Positions 40,155 through 47,551 of a stretch of DNA of 64,000 bases are shown here, piece after piece. The stretch is taken from the IMG/VR virus record IMGVR_UViG_3300046167_000453, positions 1 to 64,000 of that record. One strand, given 5' to 3'. Every line of letters starts with the position of its first letter. The first letter of the stretch is position 1. A program made the translations under genes and the position numbers. This DNA is from a virus. The notes beneath the pieces were generated by a model. The model was given only the letters and a program-made list of their open reading frames with translations. It was not told the origin of the DNA and searched no databases.

Positions 40155-40502
40155 TTACTTCTTTAATGAAGTCTTAGGCTTTGTTTGGGCCTTTGTCTTC
40201 TTAAGGGAGGGTTTTGGTAGAATTTTCTTCTTAGGAACAGGAAGTAATTCTTCAAGTAACTTCTTACCTGATGAGATTTCTTTACCCATTTCCGTAGAAA
40301 AGACTTGTAAAAATCTTTCGTTCAATCCTAACAACTCGTCTTTATCTTCTTCACCAAAAACAAAAAAGTAATTAGGGTCAGAAAGACGGATAGCCGCCCA
40401 TTTTACCGGAACGGCTACCCCTTCTTCCCTCGTAATTTCTTGTTTTGGGTTGATATAAAGCCGACGAATTGATGAATTATCACTTAATCGAACTGTTACC
40501 AT
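40155..40502 (-). CDS. Virion-region protein with Lys/Pro-rich tail
   Basis: A 115-residue protein. The first part (TVRLSDNSSIRRLYINPKQ, KWAAIRLSDPNYFFVFGEED) is beta-rich; the last 30 residues are Lys/Pro-rich (PKKKILPKPSLKKTKAQTK) and would be disordered and DNA- or RNA-binding. Gene order places it in the capsid decoration cluster. Family unknown. Confidence 0.5.
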   Translation of the reverse strand: MVTVRLSDNSSIRRLYINPKQEITREEGVAVPVKWAAIRLSDPNYFFVFGEEDKDELLGLNERFLQVFSTEMGKEISSGKKLLEELLPVPKKKILPKPSLKKTKAQTKPKTSLKK

Positions 40503-40511
40503 GTTATCGCC

Positions 40512-40865
40512 TCAAAGGTTGCCCCAAACTCGCAATCTAACTGAATTACCGTTTGCATCATTAGCCAATGTAGCGTTTGTTCCATCCATAGCGGTAAAAA
40601 CAAGGGCTAATGAAGTATTAGATTCATATGCTCCTGTTGCCGATATTTCAATAGAAGGTCTTGCTGTGTGCGCTAAATCATAGCCTGTAATTGTTGCACA
40701 ATGGATTGTAGATAGCCCAAAGTCAGAAGCAGGAATAACTGAACCTGCGGCCAATACAGAAGTAACATCTACTACTGCATCAACAACATATTCGTCACCG
40801 CAAACTTTAGGTCGTGTAATTCCCTTATGGTCTGCCAATAAAACGGTTGTGTGTTCTTGTGCCAA
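40512..40865 (-). CDS. Small beta-rich capsid-region protein
   Basis: A 117-residue protein, TTG start after GAGGTGTTTTA. Beta-rich throughout (HTTVLLADHKG, YVVDAVVDVTSVLAAG, SIEISATGAYESNTSLALVFTAMDG, VRLRVWGNL). Similar in style to the proteins at 39819 and 40876, suggesting related decoration proteins. Located right after the capsid gene region. Confidence 0.5.
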   Translation of the reverse strand: MAQEHTTVLLADHKGITRPKVCGDEYVVDAVVDVTSVLAAGSVIPASDFGLSTIHCATITGYDLAHTARPSIEISATGAYESNTSLALVFTAMDGTNATLANDANGNSVRLRVWGNL

Positions 40866-40875
40866 TTAAAACACC

Positions 40876-41139
40876 TCACTGTCCGATTGCTAGGAAATAA
40901 ACTACATCTCCGCTTACACAGTGAATTGTTACATCTCCACTTTCAAGCGGTAAATCGGCGTTAATTACTGCGGCGGCGGCTTCTTCGGCAGTCCCCTTAT
41001 GTGTAAACATAAGGCTTTCTGTTCGAGTAAGGCCGGTTTCAATATCTCCGTCTGTGCTGTCTGTTGTGGTTTGTCCACACACTAATTTTCTGTTTCCTTC
41101 TAAATTCATTTCTAAATGTATTACTGTTGCAAATGCCAT
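40876..41139 (-). CDS. Small beta-rich capsid-region protein
   Basis: Eighty-seven residues from ATG 41139 with GAGGTGATTAAG. Beta pattern ATVIHLEMNLEG, LVCGQTTTDSTDGD, ESGDVTIHCVSGDVVYFLAIG with one helix (GTAEEAAAAVINADL). First gene after the major capsid protein, a position often taken by decoration or head-closure proteins. Confidence 0.5.
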   Translation of the reverse strand: MAFATVIHLEMNLEGNRKLVCGQTTTDSTDGDIETGLTRTESLMFTHKGTAEEAAAAVINADLPLESGDVTIHCVSGDVVYFLAIGQ

Positions 41140-41150
41140 TCTTAATCACC

Positions 41151-42488
41151 TCATTGTATGTTTGTTATCTTTCCTTGTCCTTTGAAGAATGAACAGCCGA
41201 CTTCACCAATTGTTCGGTAAAGCGCACGATTGCCCAATGTTCCAACACCAAATGGATTTCCGTTTGCGATACCATCCTCAAAGTATTGAGTTGGTTTCAT
41301 AACGGACAACCAAAGGTGGTCTGTATCAAGGAAAAGCATATCACTTAGTTTGGATGAAGCCGCACCAGTAGCGGTCATATCCTTAACAGGAATCAAAGGA
41401 ATATCGTAGTATGTTGCCACACGGAATCCGATTTCTTGTCCTTTTGTTCCACGAACACCATTAACTGTCGGGACAATTTCCTTTCTATCCATAAATCGCT
41501 CTTGGCTTTGCAATAGGTCAGCCAATGCTTGAATAGTGTCATATCCAGTAAGGATAACCTTTGGAGAGCCACCTGCAAGTCGCAAGTTACGAATCATGTT
41601 ATTTAGGAGAGTTAAAGTCAATTGACGAACATTTCCAGCAGTATAATCAGTTCCGAAATCAACTTCTGCATCAAGGAAAGAAGCGGCAGTAAATCGCTCA
41701 CTACCGTAAATTTTTCCTAAATTGTTAGAAGCACTAGTAGTATCAGTTGCGAGAACTCCACCATCAATTAGGAGTAATTCTGCTCTTGATGTAATAACCT
41801 TCAACAATGATGAATAATTGTTACCAATGTTAGGCATAGCGGCAACTTCACCGTAATGTTCTAATGGCATAACTAGCATCTTGTTTTGAACTTCAGCGTG
41901 GTGCTTACCCATATCTTCACGCATTTGCGCTCGAATATCTCCGATTCCATCGTCAATTTGAGCCATTTCCATAGCCAATTCACTGAAATCGAATTGATGT
42001 GCAACAACTTTTGGACTCATGTTTAATTGAGCATAAGTTGGAGCAATTGGGCCTAATCCATCTTGAGCAGTTGAAAGTGCGGCATTCTCAGGAACACCAC
42101 CAATCATATCTGCTCTTGGTGAATCCGAACCTAATTCAGCAAGGTTTTCTGTTCCGCTTGCATCAACGGTAAATAGATTTCCACTACCACCGGCAGGTCG
42201 GCTCTTTAATACTCTCCAACCACTTGAAGAATAAGGTCGCTTTGCAATCATTGAAAGTGCATTGACTTCTCGGTTTAGCATAGACCAAACCTTTTGTCCG
42301 TAAACGATGTTGTATAATGCTGAAACATCGGAAACTCCACTACCAGACAATGATGGAGAACCATCGTGTCCTGTGTGAATACCGCCGACCATACCGGCTT
42401 GCTTCAATAAAGCATTACCGGCAGGTAAGTTGTTAATTCCGTATGTTTGCGCTTCTAAGTCTCTAATTGTGTTAATATATCCTGTCAT
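41151..42488 (-). CDS. Major capsid protein, HK97-fold
   Basis: A 445-residue protein in the position and size range of an HK97-type major capsid protein, right after the protease gene, with the strong site AAGGTGATTTAAG. Recognisable features are an N-terminal region with Gly-rich segments (GGIHTGHDGSPSLSGSG), a long helix region (DFSELAMEMAQIDDGIGDIRAQMREDMGKHHAE; spine helix) and a P-domain style stretch (QLTLTLLNNMIRNLRLAGGSPKVILTGYDT). It would assemble the icosahedral head. Family identification rests on context plus overall pattern. Confidence 0.85.
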   Translation of the reverse strand: MTGYINTIRDLEAQTYGINNLPAGNALLKQAGMVGGIHTGHDGSPSLSGSGVSDVSALYNIVYGQKVWSMLNREVNALSMIAKRPYSSSGWRVLKSRPAGGSGNLFTVDASGTENLAELGSDSPRADMIGGVPENAALSTAQDGLGPIAPTYAQLNMSPKVVAHQFDFSELAMEMAQIDDGIGDIRAQMREDMGKHHAEVQNKMLVMPLEHYGEVAAMPNIGNNYSSLLKVITSRAELLLIDGGVLATDTTSASNNLGKIYGSERFTAASFLDAEVDFGTDYTAGNVRQLTLTLLNNMIRNLRLAGGSPKVILTGYDTIQALADLLQSQERFMDRKEIVPTVNGVRGTKGQEIGFRVATYYDIPLIPVKDMTATGAASSKLSDMLFLDTDHLWLSVMKPTQYFEDGIANGNPFGVGTLGNRALYRTIGEVGCSFFKGQGKITNIQ

Positions 42489-42500
42489 CTTAAATCACCT

Positions 42501-43196
42501 TCAAATGTTGTTCACCATCTTATGAATATCCGACCAATCCATTTCGGCAAGGTCATCTAATGATGGGAGGGTAACTGTTGCTTCTTTTTGAGCCTTAATG
42601 ATTGAATCCTTTTCAGCAGTCAAAGACTTTCGCAATTGAGTAAATTCTTCCTTTAGAGAAGAAATTTCACTTGCTGCGTCATATTGAGACTTTGCTAGAA
42701 TATTCTCACGGTTTGCTCTTTCGGAGTTAAATCGTGTTTCAAAAGACTTTCGGAGGTTATCGTAAGCAAGTGCTTCGAGTTGTTCTTCACGGAAAGCAGC
42801 ATAAGCCTTTTCAATGTTTGAATTGCTCAAATCAAGAGAATCAAACTCATTGTTTGAGAATGCCTTAACAACAGGCATGTCCGAAGAAGTCGGCTTACCG
42901 TTGTTAATTACGATTCGGTCAGCAGGTTCGCCAATTTGGTTTCCTGCGCCATCGAGAGTGCGAAGGTATGCTTTATCTGCTTCTTCATAAGAAGAGTATT
43001 CTGCATTTTCTTCCATTGATTCTTCTTCATCATCAGCCATTTCCATGTCTTCTTCTTCATCAGCCATTTCTGCGGTTTCTGACATAGAAGCCCGTTCCAT
43101 CATGTTTTCATCCTCTTCTTCCTCTTTGCGAAGCATATTAACTTCTTCCAAAAGGGTGTCCAATTCGCTCAGTGCTTTTTCTAGTTTTTCACTCAT
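42501..43196 (-). CDS. Nested scaffold protein from an internal start
   Basis: Inside the protease gene, ATG 43196 (MSEKLEKALSELDTLLEE) is preceded by TAGGAAGTGAAAAA, the same ribosome-site form as at 3331 and 15026. It begins exactly at the junction between protease and acidic scaffold, giving an independent scaffold of about 231 residues, as lambda Nu3 does within gene C. It would let the virus make more scaffold than protease. Confidence 0.55.
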   Translation of the reverse strand: MSEKLEKALSELDTLLEEVNMLRKEEEEDENMMERASMSETAEMADEEEDMEMADDEEESMEENAEYSSYEEADKAYLRTLDGAGNQIGEPADRIVINNGKPTSSDMPVVKAFSNNEFDSLDLSNSNIEKAYAAFREEQLEALAYDNLRKSFETRFNSERANRENILAKSQYDAASEISSLKEEFTQLRKSLTAEKDSIIKAQKEATVTLPSLDDLAEMDWSDIHKMVNNI

Positions 43197-43727
43197 TTTT
43201 TCACTTCCTATATCTTGTTTTAAAATATCGAATTTCGCTTCGGGGTTAATTCCTTTTTCACATATTGTTACTTCATGGAGTTCTAACTTGCTTATTTCGT
43301 TATATTCCCCTAATTCATTGTGGCTTTTCTTTACTTTTTGTAATGCTTGTCCACCAATACTAAATGACCTTAATGACCCTTTGCGAATGTTTCTTCCTAC
43401 TTCCTTTGCTTTTTCAATGTCATCTCTTAGTTTAATTACTACAAAGAATCCCACATCATCTACTTCGGATTTCCATAATTTACCAGTTTTATCTCTATAT
43501 GAATCTACGACTTCTCCAACTTGAACATTTGAATGATTAGTCATTACATTTCTAAACTTTGAGTCTCCCATGAATTTTTTAACTGATTCTTGTAATGCTT
43601 TTAATGTAATCAAATCGTTTTGTTTATCTACAATTTCAATGCTCGCATATCCACCAATCATTAAATCGTCGTTGCTTTTGAGAATGTTGAACTCATCATT
43701 CCTTGTAGCCATGACGCTTATACTCAT
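42501..43727 (-). CDS. Prohead protease (XkdF-like) fused to acidic scaffold
   Basis: About 408 residues. The N-terminal 140 residues form a prohead protease domain: GGYASIEIVDKQNDLI, a conserved histidine in MTNHSNVQVGEVV and a serine in RKGSLRSFSIGGQ, the His/Ser pair of XkdF/HK97-type proteases. The second half is very acidic (MADEEEDMEMADDEEESMEE), then helical (EEQLEALAYDNLRKSFETRF, coiled coil), typical of a scaffold. It ends MDWSDIHKMVNNI, the Trp-containing end shared with 47 kb. ATG 43727 is chosen as AGGAAGG is about 10 bases upstream; an internal start at 43196 is likely. Confidence 0.8.
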   Translation of the reverse strand: MSISVMATRNDEFNILKSNDDLMIGGYASIEIVDKQNDLITLKALQESVKKFMGDSKFRNVMTNHSNVQVGEVVDSYRDKTGKLWKSEVDDVGFFVVIKLRDDIEKAKEVGRNIRKGSLRSFSIGGQALQKVKKSHNELGEYNEISKLELHEVTICEKGINPEAKFDILKQDIGSEKMSEKLEKALSELDTLLEEVNMLRKEEEEDENMMERASMSETAEMADEEEDMEMADDEEESMEENAEYSSYEEADKAYLRTLDGAGNQIGEPADRIVINNGKPTSSDMPVVKAFSNNEFDSLDLSNSNIEKAYAAFREEQLEALAYDNLRKSFETRFNSERANRENILAKSQYDAASEISSLKEEFTQLRKSLTAEKDSIIKAQKEATVTLPSLDDLAEMDWSDIHKMVNNI

Positions 43728-43756
43728 GTTGCTCAAACCTTCCTATTCTCTTTGAG

Positions 43757-43763
43757 TATATAA
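43757..43763 (-). promoter_or_regulatory. Weak candidate TATA box before the protease/capsid genes
   Basis: TTATATA lies in the 47-base gap upstream of the protease gene. A start about 26 bases downstream would fall near 43734, leaving an almost leaderless mRNA for the ATG at 43727 and bypassing the AGGAAGG site. It could boost capsid gene expression but the distance is awkward, so this remains weak. Confidence 0.22.
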
Positions 43764-43774
43764 TAGACACGGCT

Positions 43775-45073
43775 CTATTTGGTAGGGAGGGTCAATTCTT
43801 TATACCTATCCTCATAAATATTCCACACTCCTGCATCTGATTCGTCATCAGCAGGAGTTTGTTTATATCCAGACCATGCTAGCCACATTTCCTTATTATC
43901 TACCTTAAGTCTTCTAATATTGAATTTAGTTTCAAACTTATTTCCTTCTAAGAAATATTCATGATAACCGTGCTTTTGTATTCCTAGTCTTATACTACCT
44001 TCATCTAAAAGTTTTCTTTTAGAAATGTTATTAGCAATCATAGCAGGGAATTTACCTGCTTTACCAAACAACTCAAATATATCGCCATCATCTTCTAAAT
44101 CAATAAGCCAATTTAATGTTTCGTCTTTAAGTTTAATAACTAAGTTTAAATTATCATCATCTCTAAGGTATAATTTAAACTTACCATCCCTATATTCCTT
44201 TGGAGTTTTATATTCCTTAAGAATATTTTCTTCTTGTAATATTTTATCATCTTCCGAATAGAGTTTATTGGTCTTCTCATCATATGAAATACCATCTCTT
44301 TGTTTCATCCAGTCTTTAAGTTTATCTAATTTACTTTCTAGAATATCTTCATAAATGTCTTTATGATTCTTAACTAAATAATTATGTAGTGCTTTAATAG
44401 TTTGCGGGCCTTTCGTTTTCATAAACTGAAAACCTGCCACTGTTAAACGAGATTGTTTAGTTTTCATAATTTCTTCCGCTTGATGCTTCCATAAGTCTAA
44501 ATCTACTAAAGCATTTTTAGCCATCAAATTATCTTCCTCGAAACCATAGATAGTAAATCCATCCATGTCTCCCTTAATTAGAATAGAGGCTTCTCCGTGA
44601 ATATGGTCGGTTATTGTAATACCTTTCTTAAGGGCTTCAACATTATAATTTAATGATTTTTCTCCGTCATTGGATAGCATCTCAAGAGTAATCAATTTGT
44701 CGGGGTGTCTTGCTTCGGGTAATTCTATTACCTTAGCGGAGTGAACGCTGTATATGTCGCCCTTCTTCTTAACATGGTCTATTTTGACTCTCACTATGCT
44801 TCCTAAGTCAGCACTGATTTTAGTGTTAAGAGCCTTACCGACAAGCATATAGGTTTTACCTTCGATTTCTTGATAGTGCTTTCCTTCTCCTTCTGTTGGC
44901 CCTGCACCCAAAGAATAAGCGTAGTTACCACCGGATGATTTCTTATCTAGAACAATCAAATCTAAATCAACAAAACTCTTCCACTTAATCCATTTAGGAT
45001 TTTTCTTAGCCCCAACATAATAAGTAGATGTTGAGTCTTTAATAACCACTCCCTCGGCTGTTGGCATTTCCAT
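43775..45073 (-). CDS. Late ligase-like protein, C-terminal part with motifs IV and V
   Basis: A 432-residue frame beginning near MPTAEGVVIKD (ligase motif IV) and NPKWIKWK (motif V), followed by an OB-like region (SIVRVKIDHVKKKGDIYSV) and about 280 further residues. The end (SIRLGIQKHGYHEYFLEG...LAWSGYKQTPAD) resembles faintly the LigD phosphoesterase signature IQKH. Motifs I and III lie in the next frame upstream; removing one A from the AAA at about 45067 joins them (YGMPTAEGVVIK). It is placed between portal and protease genes, so it may be virion-associated. Confidence 0.6.
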   Translation of the reverse strand: MEMPTAEGVVIKDSTSTYYVGAKKNPKWIKWKSFVDLDLIVLDKKSSGGNYAYSLGAGPTEGEGKHYQEIEGKTYMLVGKALNTKISADLGSIVRVKIDHVKKKGDIYSVHSAKVIELPEARHPDKLITLEMLSNDGEKSLNYNVEALKKGITITDHIHGEASILIKGDMDGFTIYGFEEDNLMAKNALVDLDLWKHQAEEIMKTKQSRLTVAGFQFMKTKGPQTIKALHNYLVKNHKDIYEDILESKLDKLKDWMKQRDGISYDEKTNKLYSEDDKILQEENILKEYKTPKEYRDGKFKLYLRDDDNLNLVIKLKDETLNWLIDLEDDGDIFELFGKAGKFPAMIANNISKRKLLDEGSIRLGIQKHGYHEYFLEGNKFETKFNIRRLKVDNKEMWLAWSGYKQTPADDESDAGVWNIYEDRYKELTLPTK

Positions 45074-45650
45074 AATTGTCCTTAGAGTATTCCTCTATAT
45101 CTTTAATAGAATCTGCTAAACGAGTATCTTTCTTAGAAGGGAAAGTTAAATCTTCACTGGAATGAATGGAGTAATTATTAAACATCAGTTGCATTCTTTG
45201 AGTCAAGGTATCTTCTAATAATGACTTTTCATTGTGCCTTAATAAATCAAACATGTGCATTCTTAATCTACCGTCTGAGTTTTTATCATTAAAAACATGG
45301 GAAATGGTTTCTGCTCTATTAAGTGCTTCATCTCCTTTGAATAGTAACAAAGAACCATCTAATATACAGTCACCAAAATGTTTCTTTTCTAATTCTTCTA
45401 CTTGTTTTTTACACTTAGAAGTAATGTCTTTACCATCAAAAGAGAACACTTTAACCTTCTTGTCTATTTTTTGCATTTGAATACGAAGTCCGTCATATTT
45501 TTCTTGGACATAATATTCTCCACTAAATCCTTTAAGTTCTTTTATGTCGTCTATTTCAAATATACGATACATTGGCTTATTTGGCACTATAAAATCAGAC
45601 TGAGATTTTTCTTCACTAGATTTCTTTTCATCTGCTTTCTTAACAGGCAA
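45039..45650 (-). CDS. Late ligase-like protein, central part with motifs I and III
   Basis: Contains the nucleotidyltransferase motif I EKYDGLRIQ (lysine nucleophile in K-x-D-G), motif III region CILDGSLLLF and motif IIIa RMHMFDLL...EDTLTQRM. The glutamate usual in motif III (DGE) is Ser here. The frame also appears to continue an upstream frame (LSKNDKGEWSELEEIDG before its TTG start). A protein of about 840 residues results when all three frames (43775-46299) are joined by two one-base corrections. Confidence 0.62.
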   Translation of the reverse strand: MPVKKADEKKSSEEKSQSDFIVPNKPMYRIFEIDDIKELKGFSGEYYVQEKYDGLRIQMQKIDKKVKVFSFDGKDITSKCKKQVEELEKKHFGDCILDGSLLLFKGDEALNRAETISHVFNDKNSDGRLRMHMFDLLRHNEKSLLEDTLTQRMQLMFNNYSIHSSEDLTFPSKKDTRLADSIKDIEEYSKDNYGNANSRGSGY

Positions 45651-45693
45651 GCCATCAATTTCTTCTAATTCACTCCATTCGCCCTTATCATTC

Positions 45694-46299
45694 TTAGATA
45701 AGAATATTAACTCTAATAGGACTCATCGCTGCCTTTACTTTCGATTTGACTTTATTTGAGTCTTTTCCATCCCCATAATGCTCTATAATATACAGGTCTA
45801 TATCATCCGCTTGTAGGTCAAGTCCTTGAAGACCCTCCGTAATATCGTCAGGTTCGATGTCTTTAACGGCGTAAATGTCGGGAGATAGTGCTTTACTGTC
45901 TTCTCTAATAGCATAGTGAACAAATTTAACCATGTTACCCGTTGAAGATAACAATGCTTCTAAGACTTCACCTTTGAATCTCTTAGCGAAAGGGTCGTCT
46001 ATGGATTCGGAAGAATAACGAAGTTTCTTAATTCCTTCGTATATTTTTTCTGCATTTTGTGATTGTGGGTCTTTGACATCATCTGCTTCTAAATCAGAAA
46101 TTTCTATAAAGTTCTTTAACTCATTAGACATTTCATTAGAATCTTCATATTTTCCTTTGATGTTATCTACCGCACTTCTCCACTTTGACCCGTATTCTTT
46201 AGGGTCAGTGCGAGCCGATAGATAAGCCACTCTTACTTTTTCAAATAAGCGAACAATTTCATCCGATGTGGACTTATCCTTTTCAAGAAGATAAGCCAT
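45694..46299 (-). CDS. N-terminal domain of the late ligase-like protein
   Basis: A 201-residue helical frame from ATG 46299 (AGGTGAAATAA upstream): STSDEIVRLFEKVRVAYLSA, EGIKKLRYSSESIDDPFAKRF and VLEALLSSTGNMVKFVHYAI. It ends at an apparent stop, but after a one-base correction the sequence runs into LSKNDKGEWSELEEIDG and the ligase frame. It could be a binding domain that brings the ligase module to the virion or DNA. If the stop is real, it is a separate helical protein. Confidence 0.5.
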   Translation of the reverse strand: MAYLLEKDKSTSDEIVRLFEKVRVAYLSARTDPKEYGSKWRSAVDNIKGKYEDSNEMSNELKNFIEISDLEADDVKDPQSQNAEKIYEGIKKLRYSSESIDDPFAKRFKGEVLEALLSSTGNMVKFVHYAIREDSKALSPDIYAVKDIEPDDITEGLQGLDLQADDIDLYIIEHYGDGKDSNKVKSKVKAAMSPIRVNILI

Positions 46300-46308
46300 T
46301 TATTTCAC

Positions 46309-46950
46309 CTATGAACTTCTACCAAAATACATCGTAAGTTCTTTTAAGTCAGAAACGATTTCTTTTAAATCTCTTTCTAATTTCGGTATCTGCTTAATAT
46401 TCGCAGTAAGTAGTTTGGAATTTATTTTTTTCATGGTATCTGATAGAGTATTAAAAGTATTATCAGCCATTTGTTGCTGTTGGTCTGTAAATTCGACATC
46501 TCTATCGTCTTTCTTGAAATCTCCGAATCCACCTTTGCTTTTACTAAGCATAGTCATTTGCTTTGTTAATACTTGGTAAACGGCATCTACTTGCTGTTTA
46601 AGTGCTTTTAGTGCTTTTGTTTCTTCTTCGTTTAAAACACCCTTAGCAAGTTCCTTTTCAATTTTTCTATCCCCTTCAATAACAAACGCTCTTGCTGAAC
46701 GGACAGCAGTAATCATCTTTGCCTTATCAAAACCTTTCTTAATTTTACCACTAGTAAACTCTTCTCCACCGGAATTAGCATGAACCTTGTCTTGCTTAAT
46801 ACCATGCTTGGATGCTTTAGCCTTTGGTCGCTTAACCTTTTCAATAATAGGCTTAGTATCTTCACCATCTCGTAGTGCTTCTAATGTTTCTCTTGCCTTT
46901 AATATCGCTAATTCAATAATTTTTTCTTCTCTTGTTACTTTTTCCGGCAT
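46309..46950 (-). CDS. Coiled-coil protein between portal and protease
   Basis: A 213-residue highly charged helical protein from ATG 46950 (GGTGGACAATA). Heptad-like runs (EEKIIELAILKARETLEALRDGED; DDRDVEFTDQQQQMADNTFNTLSDTMKKIN) suggest an elongated coiled coil. Possibly an additional scaffold or internal head protein. No family. Confidence 0.5.
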   Translation of the reverse strand: MPEKVTREEKIIELAILKARETLEALRDGEDTKPIIEKVKRPKAKASKHGIKQDKVHANSGGEEFTSGKIKKGFDKAKMITAVRSARAFVIEGDRKIEKELAKGVLNEEETKALKALKQQVDAVYQVLTKQMTMLSKSKGGFGDFKKDDRDVEFTDQQQQMADNTFNTLSDTMKKINSKLLTANIKQIPKLERDLKEIVSDLKELTMYFGRSS

Positions 46951-47189
46951 TATTGTCCACCTACCTTTTCGACCATTTTATGAATGTCAGACCAGTCCAT
47001 ACTTCCAACATCTCCCATAGGAGAAGAAATACCACTACCATTATTCATGTTTGGGCTTGGACTTTGAGAAACTACTAAACCGGACTTCATCAATAGATTA
47101 TCCTGATGATATACTGTTTTTTCTAGATTTTCTATCTTTTCTGTTAAAGCCTTAAGAATGGCTAATAACTCTACATTTTGTTCTGTCAC
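46950..47189 (-). CDS. Small coiled-coil protein ending in MDWSDIHKM
   Basis: Seventy-nine residues, GTG start after GGTGATGAAAA. A short coiled coil (LLAILKALTEKIENLEKTVYH) is followed by a Ser/Asn/Gly/Pro linker and the C-terminus SMDWSDIHKMVEKVGG, almost identical to the end of the protease-scaffold protein. The shared tail suggests both are targeted to the same partner in head assembly. Confidence 0.55.
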   Translation of the reverse strand: MTEQNVELLAILKALTEKIENLEKTVYHQDNLLMKSGLVVSQSPSPNMNNGSGISSPMGDVGSMDWSDIHKMVEKVGGQ

Positions 47190-47551
47190 TTTTCATCACC
47201 TTTTTTCTTTGGATAAACTAAATCTCTTAATTGCCGATACAGCAACTCGTAGTCCTTACGAAGTTCAGTAGCAGTAGCCACTATGTCAATGTTCCTATCA
47301 TCCATTGACTTCATTTTTTTCTTGAGTTTATTATCGGACTTAACTAGGTCTAAGTCCTTAAGAACATCAATTAACTCACCCATTTGAGTAAAGTCCTTTC
47401 CGAAAAATTCTGTCGGTTGTGCCGATTGTAGAACCTTTTTAAGACGCTTTCTTTGTTTAGCATCTAATCCGTCAAGTAGTTCTTTTGGCGTGTCTTTCTT
47501 ATTCTCTTTGAGAATAATTTCTTTTCCTTCTTCATAAAAATCCCATGTCAT
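47186..47551 (-). CDS. Charged helical protein of the head region
   Basis: A 121-residue Lys/Asp/Glu-rich helical protein (LLDGLDAKQRKRLKKVLQSAQP, IATATELRKDYELLYRQLRDL) from ATG 47551 with GGGGGAAG upstream. It overlaps the next gene by 4 bases. Its place between portal and scaffold genes suggests a minor head component. No family. Confidence 0.45.
   Translation of the reverse strand: MTWDFYEEGKEIILKENKKDTPKELLDGLDAKQRKRLKKVLQSAQPTEFFGKDFTQMGELIDVLKDLDLVKSDNKLKKKMKSMDDRNIDIVATATELRKDYELLYRQLRDLVYPKKKGDEK

Noticed and set aside
45039-45073. Genuine two-subunit late ligase
   Set aside because: An AAGGA-like site precedes the second frame, but removing one A gives a smooth join (YGMPTAEGVVIK), and the break matches the general homopolymer pattern.
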